Below are positions 24,840-33,686 of a DNA stretch of 53,386 bases, one piece after another; positions within the stretch are counted from its first letter, which is position 1, and the number at the start of each line of letters is the position of its first letter. A program made the position numbers and the translations under genes. Below the pieces are notes generated by a model that saw only the letters and a list, made by a program, of their open reading frames with translations, searched no databases and was not told the DNA's origin. This DNA comes from Peptococcaceae bacterium (GTDB lineage: Bacteria > Bacillota > Desulfotomaculia > Desulfotomaculales > Desulfocucumaceae): the NCBI GenBank assembly GCA_023512435.1, contig JAILZP010000024.1:1-53386 (forward strand), in the 5' to 3' direction.

Positions 24840-25430
24840 TTACGCCTTCCTCGGCCGGTACACCTCGTCTATGATGCCGTACTCCTTCGCCTCCTCGGCG
24901 GACATGAAGAAGTCCCGCTCAGTGTCCCTGGCCACCCTTTCCAGGGGCTGCCCTGTATGCTTGGAGAGCAGTTTATTCAAAATCTCTTTCATGCGCAGAA
25001 TTTCCCTGGCCTGGATGTCAATGTCCGTGGCCTGCCCCTGGATCCCGCCGGCGGGCTGGTGAATCATGATCCGGCAGTAGGGCGTGGCAAAGCGCTTGCC
25101 CTTAGTGCCGGCGCTGAGCAAAAAGGCTCCCATGCTGGCCGCCTGCCCCACGCAAATGGTTGAAACGGGGCACTTCACATACTGCATGGTGTCGTATATG
25201 GCCATTCCGGCGGTAACCACGCCGCCGGGGGAGTTGATGTAAACCTGGATATCCTTCTCCGGGTCCTCGGCCTCCAGGAAAAGCATCTGGGCGATGACCA
25301 GGTTGGCCACATGGTCGTCGATGGGGCCTCCCACCAGCACGATCCTGTCCTTCAGCAGCCTGGAGTATATATCGTATGCCCGCTCGCCGCGGTTGGTCTG
25401 TTCAACCACAATAGGCACCAGCGTAGACAC
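24840..25430 (-). CDS. clpP: ClpP, proteolytic subunit
   Basis: This 196-residue serine peptidase forms the tetradecameric chamber used by ClpX. The catalytic triad is S99 in GQAASMGA, H124 in MIHQPAGG and D173 in [10 protein letters not shown]; these positions are one residue from those of Bacillus ClpP. No propeptide of note is seen. It sits between tig and clpX, spaced by about 60 and 30 bases, and should share their transcript. No CtsR box was seen nearby. Confidence 0.97.
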   Translation of the reverse strand: MSTLVPIVVEQTNRGERAYDIYSRLLKDRIVLVGGPIDDHVANLVIAQMLFLEAEDPEKDIQVYINSPGGVVTAGMAIYDTMQYVKCPVSTICVGQAASMGAFLLSAGTKGKRFATPYCRIMIHQPAGGIQGQATDIDIQAREILRMKEILNKLLSKHTGQPLERVARDTERDFFMSAEEAKEYGIIDEVYRPRKA

Positions 25431-25491
25431 TTTTCCATCCCCCTTTTATGATTATACTGTGATTTTGGCATAACCCTTCATAAAATCAGGG

Positions 25492-26817
25492 CTATTCATT
25501 GCCGGAATCCTTTGCGTCTTTTGACTCCTTAACAAGGGATGCCTTTCCCACCAGGAACTCTATGGTCTTTTCCCGCAGGATGCTCTCCCTGATCAGATCC
25601 ATCTGGTTCTGGCCCTCCAGGATCTTTCTGACGATTTCGGGGTCCTGCTTCATCTCCCCGCCCATCCGGTTGATCTCCTCGGTTAACTCCTCTTCGCTGA
25701 CGGTAAGATTTTCGGCCTTGGCTATGGCATCCAGGACCAGGGAATGCCTCACGCTCTGTTCGGCGTCGGGGCGCACCCTTTCCTTGAGGCTTTCCACCGT
25801 GGAGTTGGTGTAGGTTAAATAACTCTGCAGGGAAATGCCCTGTCCGGACAGCCGGTGATCCATGTTCCTAATCATTTCTTCCACCCGGTTGTCAATCATT
25901 TCCGGGGGGATATCCACCTCGGCGTTTTCCACCGCCTTGGCCACCGCTTCCCTGCGCACCTGGGCCTTGGCCCGTTCCTCGGCGGCCTGTTTCAATTTAT
26001 TCGCCAGGTCTGCCCTTAATTCCTCCAGTGTATCGAACTCGCTGACGTCCTTGGCGAACTCGTCGTCCAGCGGAGCCAGCTCCTTGCGCTTGATGGATTT
26101 CACCGTGACCGTGAACACCGCCGGCTTCCCGGCCAGTTCCTCCCTGCCGTAATCCTGGGGAAAAGTTACATCGATATCCCTGGTTTCGTCTATATTCATG
26201 CCCACAATGGCATCCTCAAAACCTGGAATAAATGAACCGGAACCGATTTCCAGGGTGTAGTCGCTGCCCTTGCCGCCTTCAAAAGGCTGGCCGTCAATTT
26301 TTCCTTCGAAGTCAATCACCGCCAGGTCGCCCTTTTCCACGGCGCCCTCCTCCAGGGTGACCAGCCTGGCATGGCGGTTCCGCAGGCGTTCCAGTTCCCT
26401 CTGGATGTCCTCCTCGCCGACTTCCCTGTCGGGATCCGTGATTTCAAGCCCGGTGTACTGTCCCAGCTTAACCTCGGGCTTAACCACAACCTTGGCCTTG
26501 AAAACCACCGGCTTGCCTTCCTCCACCTGAACCAGTTCCAGTTCCGGCTGCGTCACCGGCTCGATACCGGTGTCCTCAACGGCGCTGAGGTAAGCGTCCG
26601 GTATAATTATTTCAACGGCCTCATCATAGAGAGCCCTTTTCCCCACATAGCGCTCCAGGATAATGCGCGGCGCCTTTCCTCTTCTGAAGCCCGGTATATT
26701 TACATTCTTGACTATTTTTTTGTAAGCCTGATTGATGGCTTCGGAGAATTTCTCCGGTTCAACCTCCACCTGAAGCAAAACAGTGTTTTTCTCCAATTTT
26801 TCCGCGGTAGCCTTCAT
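25492..26817 (-). CDS. tig: Trigger factor (ribosome-associated chaperone)
   Basis: This 441-residue chaperone and peptidyl-prolyl isomerase binds nascent chains at the ribosome exit. The ribosome-binding loop GFRRGKAPR lies near residue 45. The FKBP domain (about 155-240) follows, with DFEGKIDGQPFEGGKG and FIPGFEDAIVGM. The helical substrate cradle takes the rest. The start is taken at ATG 26817, with a GAGGGGG site upstream; longer in-frame extensions begin in low-complexity sequence without homology. It is the first gene of the tig-clpP-clpX unit, under a strong promoter at 26971-26999. Confidence 0.95.
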   Translation of the reverse strand: MKATAEKLEKNTVLLQVEVEPEKFSEAINQAYKKIVKNVNIPGFRRGKAPRIILERYVGKRALYDEAVEIIIPDAYLSAVEDTGIEPVTQPELELVQVEEGKPVVFKAKVVVKPEVKLGQYTGLEITDPDREVGEEDIQRELERLRNRHARLVTLEEGAVEKGDLAVIDFEGKIDGQPFEGGKGSDYTLEIGSGSFIPGFEDAIVGMNIDETRDIDVTFPQDYGREELAGKPAVFTVTVKSIKRKELAPLDDEFAKDVSEFDTLEELRADLANKLKQAAEERAKAQVRREAVAKAVENAEVDIPPEMIDNRVEEMIRNMDHRLSGQGISLQSYLTYTNSTVESLKERVRPDAEQSVRHSLVLDAIAKAENLTVSEEELTEEINRMGGEMKQDPEIVRKILEGQNQMDLIRESILREKTIEFLVGKASLVKESKDAKDSGNE

Positions 26818-26970
26818 CGCAGCAACGATCCCCCTCGATCCCATCCAAAAATTTGTTCCGGCGCCACAAGCATACACAACTAGGACGATTTGCCAGGCAT
26901 GATTATTTTTCCACTTTATTATACCGGATATTCCACCTGCCCGGTCAATCCCCAAACTTAATATCTGTTT

Positions 26971-26999
26971 ATTATAATCCCTCCGCTGTAATATGACAA
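26971..26999 (-). promoter_or_regulatory. Promoter of tig-clpP-clpX
   Basis: On the minus strand -35 TTGTCA (26994-26999) and -10 TATAAT (26971-26976) are 17 bases apart. The leader to the tig start is about 145 bases. Confidence 0.75.
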
Positions 27000-27135
27000 T
27001 ATCCAGATTATAAATTCAACCAGGCATGTTTCACGGTGCAAGGCTGTAAAGCAGATTTTAATAAAAATTGGAAGAAAATTGCCTTTTTTTATACAATATC
27101 TGTTTCCATGACCCTTCTATCCCCCCACTTTGCCG

Positions 27136-27165
27136 TTGACGTTTTCTTCAGCCCTGTGTGATAAT
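27136..27165 (+). promoter_or_regulatory. Possible promoter of the biotin carrier gene
   Basis: -35 TTGACG (27136-27141) and GATAAT (27160-27165) with TG upstream lie 18 bases apart. A second candidate -10, TATAAT at 27246-27251, has no good -35. The rest of the region 27000-27333 between divergent tig and this gene is AT-rich, with no gene seen. Confidence 0.5.
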
Positions 27166-27333
27166 TATTTTGTTATGCATTCAGTATAACTTAATCCCCA
27201 ATGGGACGGGCCCGGGAATCGTTCTATCATTTATCTTTTTAGGGGTATAATAGATATGGTGGTGAGTTTTCCCGTTTAGAAAAAGGCGGCAAAAACAGAC
27301 AGCTGCACGAATGAAAAGGAGGATTTAAGTCAA

Positions 27334-27549
27334 ATGAGCGTTCAGGTAAAGGCCCCCATGGTGGGGAAACTGGTATCCGTCGATGTTAAACTTGGCGACA
27401 AGGTTAAGCAGAACGATGTTGTGGCAACCATAGAGGCCATGAAAATGTTTGTCAAGATATATTCACCGGGCGAGGGAGAGGTAAAGGAAATAAAGGTTTC
27501 CCCCGGCGAGGTAATCAATCCCGACACCGTGATCATGGTGCTGGAATAG
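27334..27549 (+). CDS. Stand-alone biotin carboxyl carrier protein
   Basis: This 71-residue beta-barrel carrier has the biotinylation motif EAMKM with acceptor lysine K37. The whole protein is the biotinyl domain only (VKAPMVGKLVSVDVKLGDKV at the start, PGEVINPDTVIMVLE at the end). It would be loaded by biotin ligase and act in an acyl-CoA carboxylase, methylmalonyl-CoA decarboxylase or oxaloacetate/pyruvate carboxyl transfer complex. No carboxylase subunits are next to it, so its partner is encoded elsewhere. The ribosome site is AAAAGGAGG. In propionate-oxidising Peptococcaceae it could serve transcarboxylation (inference). Confidence 0.88.
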   Translation: MSVQVKAPMVGKLVSVDVKLGDKVKQNDVVATIEAMKMFVKIYSPGEGEVKEIKVSPGEVINPDTVIMVLE

Positions 27550-27753
27550 CATACATAACCGGGGCTGCAAGTTTTCGGAATACTCACCATTGGCCCGGAC
27601 TGTCCGTTAGCCGGACTTTTAATAGATCCGCCGTTGTGAATGTCTTCGCCTTCACCGCGCCTCGGCGGGCCCGGTTTTGCCGTCATTTTTCCGCCCTGGC
27701 CGAAGGGGCGTGAACCGATTGTCCGTCAGTTAGAATGGCCTGTAGGCGAAAAG

Positions 27754-27783
27754 GCCCGGAGACGAAGGTCCCCGGGCTTTTTT
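27754..27783 (+). terminator. Terminator after the biotin carrier gene
   Basis: The stem GCCCGG-A-GAC / GTC-C-CCGGGC with loop GAAG is followed by six T. It may also serve the convergent pdaB-like gene. Confidence 0.75.
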
Positions 27784-27808
27784 CTTTTTCATTTTATAGG
27801 AGGTACCG

Positions 27809-28564
27809 TCAGTCCACCACTCCGGGTCCCTCTTCCAGCAGTTTCGACACAGTCACCAGTTCATATCCCCTGGCCTTCAGGCCCTCGATAACCCTGGGCA
27901 GGGCCTCGGGGGTCTGCAGGCAGGTATCGCTGGCATGCATCAGGATAATGGCCCCGGGATGCACCTTATCCATAACCCTTTGCACTATGGAGTCAACACC
28001 GGGCTTCTTCCAGTCGAGGGAATCGGCGCTCCACTGGATGACCCTGTAGCCGAGCTGGTCGGCCACTTCCAGGACCATATCGTTGAAGGCCCCGTTGGGG
28101 GTCCGGATCAGGTTCGGCTCGACCCCGGTCACTTCCTTTATGGACCTGTGCGCGGCCATAATCTCATCTCTCACCGTCTCCCTGGACTCCCGGTCCAGGT
28201 CGATGTGCCTGTTGCCGTGTGAAGCGATTTCATGGCCCTCCTTGACCAGCCGCCGTGGAAACTCCGGATATTTGGCCGCCCAGGGCCCGGAGAGGAAAAA
28301 AGTGGACTTCACGTTGTATTTTTTAAGAGTGTCCATAACCGGTCCCGGCACTTTGGTGCCCCAGCTTATATCAAAGGTCAGGGCGGCCACCTTGCGGTCG
28401 GTCTTAACCTTGTATATGGCGTGGGGCTTGGGTTTAACCGAAGACACGGGCCTGACATCACCGGCCAGCATCAGCCCGGCAAAAACCAGCCCGACGGCGG
28501 CCAGCACCGGGGCAAATGCCAAACAGCGCCGTATTTTTTTGAAATCAAGAAAATATACCCTCAT
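27809..28564 (-). CDS. PdaB-like polysaccharide deacetylase (sporulation)
   Basis: This 251-residue secreted or membrane-anchored NodB-fold protein has an uncleaved-looking signal helix at about 14-34. Motif 1 is TFDISWG (D65): the usual second aspartate of TFDD is replaced by isoleucine, a feature of the PdaB sporulation branch. Motif 2 is SHGNRH (H116, H120) and motif 3 is RTPNGAFN. In Bacillus PdaB is needed to keep spores stable late in development. A role in spore cortex or germ-wall modification is inferred. It is monocistronic. Confidence 0.85.
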   Translation of the reverse strand: MRVYFLDFKKIRRCLAFAPVLAAVGLVFAGLMLAGDVRPVSSVKPKPHAIYKVKTDRKVAALTFDISWGTKVPGPVMDTLKKYNVKSTFFLSGPWAAKYPEFPRRLVKEGHEIASHGNRHIDLDRESRETVRDEIMAAHRSIKEVTGVEPNLIRTPNGAFNDMVLEVADQLGYRVIQWSADSLDWKKPGVDSIVQRVMDKVHPGAIILMHASDTCLQTPEALPRVIEGLKARGYELVTVSKLLEEGPGVVD

Positions 28565-28828
28565 GTTTATCCCCCTCGCCGCGGTATTAACAGATTTTAC
28601 CTGGTATAAGCATATTGAGATTACTTTTCCAATATGCGGAGTTATTGTCCTTCCAAAATAAAAAGTTACCGTTATATTAAAACCACCCGGGCAGTCAAAA
28701 TGCGACCTTGAGGTGATTCGATGCGGGCTCCAGGGAAAATAAGCTGAAACGGGCTGTTGTCAAGTAACCCCTGCCGACATCGATACAGGCCCGTCCAACA
28801 TTTGCCTTCCCTTTTCCGGCGGTTCCCC
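28565..28828. other. Intergenic region between the pdaB-like gene and tRNA-Val
   Basis: About 265 bases without a supportable gene. ATATGC (28609-28614 in CATATTGAGATT... and 28632-28637) recurs close to the gene start, and the minus strand should hold a forespore or mother-cell promoter, but I cannot fit one firmly. Confidence 0.3.
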
Positions 28829-28857
28829 TTGACTTCCCGCCCCCGATACGGCATAAT
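28829..28857 (+). promoter_or_regulatory. Promoter of tRNA-Val
   Basis: -35 TTGACT (28829-28834) and -10 CATAAT (28852-28857) are 17 bases apart, ending 16 bases before the tRNA. Confidence 0.7.
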
Positions 28858-28873
28858 AGTATGTACAGCGCAC

Positions 28874-28948
28874 GGGCGGGTAGTTCAGTGGGAGAACGTC
28901 TGCTTGACACGCAGAAGGTCGGAAGTTCAATTCTTCTCCCGCCCACCA
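28874..28948 (+). tRNA. tRNA-Val (anticodon GAC)
   Basis: This 75-nt cloverleaf with encoded CCA has acceptor stem GGGCGGG / CCCGCCC. The anticodon arm is TCTGC-TTGACAC-GCAGA, giving GAC at positions 34-36, which reads GUC and GUU. The T arm is GGAAG-TTCAATT-CTTCT. It has its own promoter and terminator. It is the natural effector for the valS T-box in this window. Confidence 0.97.
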
Positions 28949-28955
28949 GGAAAGT

Positions 28956-28987
28956 AAGCCCTTCGGGAAACCGGAGGGCTTTTAATT
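28956..28987 (+). terminator. Terminator after tRNA-Val
   Basis: The stem AAGCCCTTCGG / CCGGAGGGCTT (one wobble) with loop GAAA is followed by TTTAATTTT. Confidence 0.8.
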
Positions 28988-29061
28988 TTGAAAAGGAGGA
29001 AAAGGGTGTTTTAATGACTAAAATATTTTAATAATTTTGAGAAAAAGGGGGGTCTCCTGCG

Positions 29062-30306
29062 TTGGAATCCATAAAATTACCCCAGGGCGCTTGGTTCGAA
29101 GAAAAGGAAATCGAACTCCGGTTTCCGGACGGCTGGGAAATAGAGGTTTGCGGGTCCCCGTCCGACGGCATGGGGCCGCTTTCGGACGCGGAAATAAAGA
29201 AGGCCCTGGCCTCGCCGGTGGGCACCGGCACCCTGGCGGAACTGGCCGCCGGCAAAAAGGACATTTGCATTTTGTTTGACGACTTAAGCAGGGGCACCAG
29301 GGTTTACGAACTGGTTCCCCACGTGCTGGAGGAACTGGCCGGGGCCGGGATACGGGACGACCAGATCCGCTTCATCTGCGCCCTTGGAAATCACGGGGCC
29401 CACACCATGGCGGAGTTCGCCAAAAAATTGGGCCGGGAAACAGTGGCCCGGTTTCCGGTGTTCAACCACAACCCCTACGAGAACTGCCAGCACCTTGGGC
29501 AGACCAGCAGGGGGACACCGGTGGCCGTTAACGCCGAGGTGATGAAATGCGACCTGAAAATAGGAATAGGCTGCATCACCCCCCACCCCTTCAACGGATT
29601 CGGGGGAGGCGGGAAGATACTGTTCCCCGGGGTGTGCTCGGCGGAAACAGTGCTGGGCAACCACGTTCTGTCGGCCTCGGCGCTGATGGGTTCGGGCCTC
29701 AACCCGGTGGACGGCCTGGGCAGGTTCGAGGGCAACATAATGAGGGAGGAGATGGAGGAGGTCTGCCGCATGGCCGGGCTTGACTTCATCGTAAACGTCC
29801 TGGTGAACAACAGGTGCGAGACCGTGGACCTGGTGGCGGGGCATCCAATCGGGGCACACTATGCCGGAGTGGAAAAGGCCAAGAAAATATACGGCACCCG
29901 TTTTGTCCCGGACGCGGACGTGGTGGTGGCCAACGCCAACTTCAAGGCCTGCGAGGCGTTCATAGCCATGCTTTTCGCCATCAAGTCCCTTAAGCCCGGC
30001 GGTGACGCGGTGGTTATAACCCACACCCCCATGGGCCAGATACCCCACTACCTGCTCGGGGCCTTCGGAAAGTACATCGGGGGAAGGCTTTGGAACCCGA
30101 ACAGGGGGGCCATGACGGCGGGACTGGGCAGAATTATCATGTTCAGCCCATACCGCTGCCGCACCGACGAGGACTGGTTCGGGGGCTACGGCCGGGTGCA
30201 GTGGGCGGCTGTCTGGGAAGACGTGATCGATTTGCTGAAGGACCGGGGGCCGGGGACCAGGGTTAACGTGTTCACCGACGGCACAATACAGTATTACCTT
30301 CCCTGA
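29062..30306 (+). CDS. LarA-family nickel-pincer racemase homologue
   Basis: This 414-residue cytoplasmic protein belongs to the LarA (DUF2088) family, whose founder is lactate racemase with a nickel-pincer nucleotide cofactor. Visible motifs are DDLSRGTR (73-80), GNHGAH (109-114), GCITPHPFNGFGGGGK (170-185) and GNH (199-201). K185 and H201 fit the lysine that anchors the cofactor and the histidine that binds nickel in LarA (K184 and H200 there); H111 and H175 fit the catalytic histidines. The motifs differ enough from true lactate racemases that the substrate is open. LarB, LarC and LarE are not nearby. The TTG start has AAGGGGGG upstream. Confidence 0.82.
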   Translation: MESIKLPQGAWFEEKEIELRFPDGWEIEVCGSPSDGMGPLSDAEIKKALASPVGTGTLAELAAGKKDICILFDDLSRGTRVYELVPHVLEELAGAGIRDDQIRFICALGNHGAHTMAEFAKKLGRETVARFPVFNHNPYENCQHLGQTSRGTPVAVNAEVMKCDLKIGIGCITPHPFNGFGGGGKILFPGVCSAETVLGNHVLSASALMGSGLNPVDGLGRFEGNIMREEMEEVCRMAGLDFIVNVLVNNRCETVDLVAGHPIGAHYAGVEKAKKIYGTRFVPDADVVVANANFKACEAFIAMLFAIKSLKPGGDAVVITHTPMGQIPHYLLGAFGKYIGGRLWNPNRGAMTAGLGRIIMFSPYRCRTDEDWFGGYGRVQWAAVWEDVIDLLKDRGPGTRVNVFTDGTIQYYLP

Positions 30307-30340
30307 TCGTTAAACCGTAGAAGCGGGGCGGAAACGGAAA

Positions 30341-31525
30341 ATGTGGGGTGTCATCACCACAGTCTTTTTATTGTTGTATTTTTTCATGAGTTACTACATA
30401 GGCCGGAAGGGATTCATCGCCCTGGGCAGACCTGCCTCCGGCCTTAACCGGACAATATACTGGGTCTTTTTTTCACTGCTGGTGATTCCCTTCCCGGCGG
30501 CGGCATTGAGCGGGAATTTTCTGCCTGAAACAGCCGGGCAATGGCTGGCCGTCTGGGGCGGCTATTCGGTGGTCGGAGTTTCGTATATTTTTTTGTTGGC
30601 CCTGCTGATAGATATACTCCGGCTTCTTGACAGACATACCGGTTTTGTCCCCGCGGCAATCAGGGAACATAAAAAGACACCTCCGGTTATAGCTTCTCTG
30701 GCTTTAACGGCAGTTGCGGCAATCCTGGCTTATGGCAGTTGGAACGCCCGCAATCCGGTGATAACAGAATATGATCTTACGGTGCACAAGAAAGCCGGCT
30801 CCCTGCAGCAGATCAAGATTGCCCTGGTTTCCGATATTCATTACGGCCCGGTCGTAGATATCCGGAGAGTCGAAAAACTGGCCGGAATAATGAACGAACT
30901 GCGGCCGGACATAATTTTACTTGCCGGCGATATTACCGAGGGAGTCCCGCGGTTGGAAAAGGTCCGGGAGTTTACCGGCTTAATGGCCCGGATGCCGGCA
31001 AAGCTGGGAATATTCGCCGTTACCGGAAACCATGACCGCGGACTTCGCGGCAATGACGGAGAATTGTTAAACTGCTTTAAAGAAGCGGGAATAAATATCT
31101 TGAGGGACAACTGCGTTAAAATTGCAGACAGTTTTTACCTCGCAGGAAGGGACTATCCGCGGCGCCAAAGCGGGCAGGGAAGGAAGGACCTGGCAGACTT
31201 GCTGAAAGGGATCGACCCTTCAATGCCCTTGATTTTATTGGACCACCAGCCCGTTGACCTTGAAAAGGCCCGGGACTGCGGCGCGGACCTGCAGCTCTCC
31301 GGACACACCCACGTGGGGCAGGTATTTCCCGTCAATCTCATTACCGGACAGTTGTATGAACTGGACTGGGGCCTGCTCAGGAGGGGGTCCTATCACCTCA
31401 TTGTTTCATCCGGTTACGGCACCTGGGGACCTCCTCTGAGAGTGGGCAACCGACCGGAGGTGGTCAGCATTACAGTGAAATTCAGGGACGAAGGGAATAC
31501 GGAGGCGGCAGATCCGCCCCCGTAA
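30341..31525 (+). CDS. Membrane-anchored metallophosphoesterase
   Basis: About 394 residues. The N-terminal third has several membrane helices (residues about 2-20, 35-60, 70-90, 112-130). A calcineurin-like phosphoesterase domain follows, with all metal-site motifs: SDIHYGP (about 166-172), GDITEG, GNHDRG and GHTHVG. This layout matches the YkuE/YaeI-like membrane phosphoesterases that act on lipid or nucleotide phosphates at the membrane. It lies 34 bases after the larA-like gene on the same strand, so co-transcription is likely. It ends before a strong terminator. Confidence 0.87.
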   Translation: MWGVITTVFLLLYFFMSYYIGRKGFIALGRPASGLNRTIYWVFFSLLVIPFPAAALSGNFLPETAGQWLAVWGGYSVVGVSYIFLLALLIDILRLLDRHTGFVPAAIREHKKTPPVIASLALTAVAAILAYGSWNARNPVITEYDLTVHKKAGSLQQIKIALVSDIHYGPVVDIRRVEKLAGIMNELRPDIILLAGDITEGVPRLEKVREFTGLMARMPAKLGIFAVTGNHDRGLRGNDGELLNCFKEAGINILRDNCVKIADSFYLAGRDYPRRQSGQGRKDLADLLKGIDPSMPLILLDHQPVDLEKARDCGADLQLSGHTHVGQVFPVNLITGQLYELDWGLLRRGSYHLIVSSGYGTWGPPLRVGNRPEVVSITVKFRDEGNTEAADPPP

Positions 31526-31580
31526 CCGCGGATACTCTCCAGGCCGGTACAAATTAAAGAAGACCGGCCCCCTCAACATA

Positions 31581-31625
31581 AAGCCTTCCGGGGTAATCGC
31601 GTCTGCACCCGGGGGGCTTTTTTTT
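31581..31625 (+). terminator. Terminator after the phosphoesterase gene
   Basis: AAGCCTTCCGGGG pairs with CCCGGGGGGCTT across a 14-base loop, followed by eight T. Confidence 0.8.
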
Positions 31626-31948
31626 ACGCCCGGCCGGTCAGCCCGCCGCATAATGGTTATGCCGGCTTCAGGCAGGTTTTTGACGACCGGGAAGATAAAT
31701 GGTTTTTTATCCCACCCCCTATTGTCTGCCCGCCCCTGCGTATTATCAACTAGGTGACCGACCCGTCAACCATGATTCCAGGTCAAAATCATAATGAATG
31801 CGGGGTGATGTGAAGGCCGGTGAGTTTTTCGAGCTATTGGAACGGCGGGGCAGGTAAAACAATCCTGCCGGAACGGCCCGGAAATTGTCCGTCGGAAAAA
31901 TCGGCAGGGCAAGTTTTTGAGACTTCAGGTTTCAGGGGGGATTTTAAG
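31626..31948 (+). other. Leader region of the SLH protein gene
   Basis: About 320 bases before the TTG start. It holds a TTTTTGACG -35-like element (31676-31684), an inverted repeat CATGATT / AATCATA (31771-31793), and a GC hairpin GGCAGG...CCTGCC (31849-31871). I checked it for the conserved cores of c-di-GMP, cobalamin and c-di-AMP riboswitches and saw none. A long structured leader is plausible but not identified. Confidence 0.35.
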
Positions 31949-33547
31949 TTGGGAAAAATTAAAAAAATATTTATTGTACTGGCGGCAGTTAGCCTTACGG
32001 TAACGCTTTCCGCGGGCAGCGCCCTGGCTAATCCCAGGTGGAAGGAACATCCCTGGGGAAAAGGTCAATACAAGGCAAACGCTTTTAAAAAGGTTCTGTT
32101 TACAGATATATCAGGACACTGGGCGGAACAGTCCATTGTTTTCATGAACGCCTGCAACGTGATTAAAGGGTACGGCGACAACACCTTCCAGCCGAACAAG
32201 CCGGTCAACAAGGAAGAGGCCATCACCATGATTGTCAGGATGCTCAATGGCGATGTTTCCTACCAGCCGCTGCCGGGCAAGTACAGGACCGGCAACAGGG
32301 CGTCCCAGTGGGCCATGTCGTACCTCGAAATGGCGGTTGAAAAGGGTATCCTCAGCGAAGTTGAAATCAATACCCTGGCCTTTAACAAACCCGCCCAGCG
32401 ATACGAGGTGGCGGTATGGCTGGTAAGGGCCCTGGGGCTGGAAGACGAGGCCATAGAAAACGCGGATGCCGGCCTGGGCTTCAAGGATGAACCGGCCATA
32501 CCGGCCTGGGCCCGCGGCTATGTAAAGGTTGCCACTGACGAGAACATCATCAGGGGCTACCCCGGACAAGTTTTCAGGCCCGGCGCACCCATAACCAGGG
32601 CCGAGATGGTCACCATGCTGGCAAGGGCCAGGGAAGGATCTGAAATTCCTTCTCCCAACCAGGGATTCAGTTTCATCAGGGGCACGATTATAAAAGTAGA
32701 TGAAGACGATTATTCAATCACCGTCCGGAAGGCCGCCGGACCCCGTACAGGCGAACTGACGGTGGACGTGGCCGACGACGCCTTTATCTACCTGGACGGC
32801 AAAACGGCCGGACTGGAAGACCTGAAGAACGGGTACGCAGTGAGCGTTTTGGTAAACAGCGGGAACGAGGCCATCGTGATTATGGCCCGCAGCATTGGTG
32901 ACGGGGCTGCGGACGAGGACGAAACAGATAATGTCGAGGGAGTGGTTGAATCCATAAGTTCTTCAAGCATCACCGTGAAGGTTGACGGGAAGCTGAAGGT
33001 CTACGCCCTTGATAAAAATGTCGAGGTGGAGGTTAACGGAGAGGAAGCCGACCTGGACGATGTTGAAAAGGGCTACGATGTTGAAATGACCCTGGAGGGC
33101 GGCAAGGTGGTCAAAATTGAGGCCGAATCGGGCGAATACGAGGTTTCCGGCATTGTGGAATCGGTGGGCGACGACACCATCACGGTCAAAGTCAACGGCG
33201 TGCTCAAGGTCTACGAACTTTCCGAAGATGTGGACGTAACCCTGGACGGAGACGACGCCGGCCTGGAGGACCTGGAAAAAGGCTACGAGGTCGAACTCAC
33301 CGTTGAAAAAGGAGAAGTTACGGAAATAGACGCCGAGTCCGAAACCATAACCTGCGTCCTGGAATCGGTGGGGTCGTCCAGCATCACCGTGAAAGTGAAC
33401 GGCGTTTTAAAGGCGTACAGCCTGTCAAGCGGCGTTGACGTTATAATTGACGGCGATGAAGGGGACCTGGACGACCTGGACAAGGGCATGGACCTGGAAC
33501 TTACCATGGAAAACGGCAAAGTCATCAAGATCGAGGCCGAATCGTAA
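31949..33547 (+). CDS. S-layer homology (SLH) protein with C-terminal repeats
   Basis: This 532-residue exported protein has a signal peptide ending at SALA (residue 27) and three SLH modules at about 50-100, 110-165 and 177-230, which bind pyruvylated wall polymer. The rest consists of four tandem repeats of about 65-72 residues (about 243-315, 329-395, 398-463, 467-532). Units 2-4 share ITVKV(D/N)GxLKxY and end in IEAES or a close variant; unit 1 is more divergent. The repeats are very acidic, rich in Asp and Glu, and probably all-beta. The TTG start at 31949 follows GGGGGG by ten bases and starts exactly at the signal peptide. Role inferred: wall-bound surface protein. Confidence 0.88.
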   Translation: MGKIKKIFIVLAAVSLTVTLSAGSALANPRWKEHPWGKGQYKANAFKKVLFTDISGHWAEQSIVFMNACNVIKGYGDNTFQPNKPVNKEEAITMIVRMLNGDVSYQPLPGKYRTGNRASQWAMSYLEMAVEKGILSEVEINTLAFNKPAQRYEVAVWLVRALGLEDEAIENADAGLGFKDEPAIPAWARGYVKVATDENIIRGYPGQVFRPGAPITRAEMVTMLARAREGSEIPSPNQGFSFIRGTIIKVDEDDYSITVRKAAGPRTGELTVDVADDAFIYLDGKTAGLEDLKNGYAVSVLVNSGNEAIVIMARSIGDGAADEDETDNVEGVVESISSSSITVKVDGKLKVYALDKNVEVEVNGEEADLDDVEKGYDVEMTLEGGKVVKIEAESGEYEVSGIVESVGDDTITVKVNGVLKVYELSEDVDVTLDGDDAGLEDLEKGYEVELTVEKGEVTEIDAESETITCVLESVGSSSITVKVNGVLKAYSLSSGVDVIIDGDEGDLDDLDKGMDLELTMENGKVIKIEAES

Positions 33548-33602
33548 GCTTGAAAATCAACAGGCCCGAAATCCGCCGGAAATAAAAAAACGAAGCCCCT
33601 TG

Positions 33603-33653
33603 CCCGCCGGGGAGAGGCGCCGCCGGAGAGCGGCCCTCACCCGGCGGGTTTTT
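33603..33653 (+). terminator. Terminator after the SLH gene
   Basis: CCCGCCGGG pairs with CCCGGCGGG, enclosing a smaller GC hairpin, and TTTTTATTT follows. Confidence 0.7.
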
Positions 33654-33686
33654 ATTTAAATGGGCAATCTTTAACTTGTTTGCCTT

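Noticed and set aside
31626..31948. Riboswitch (c-di-GMP, cobalamin or c-di-AMP) in the SLH gene leader
   Set aside because: None of the conserved core sequences of those classes could be found; only generic hairpins are present.
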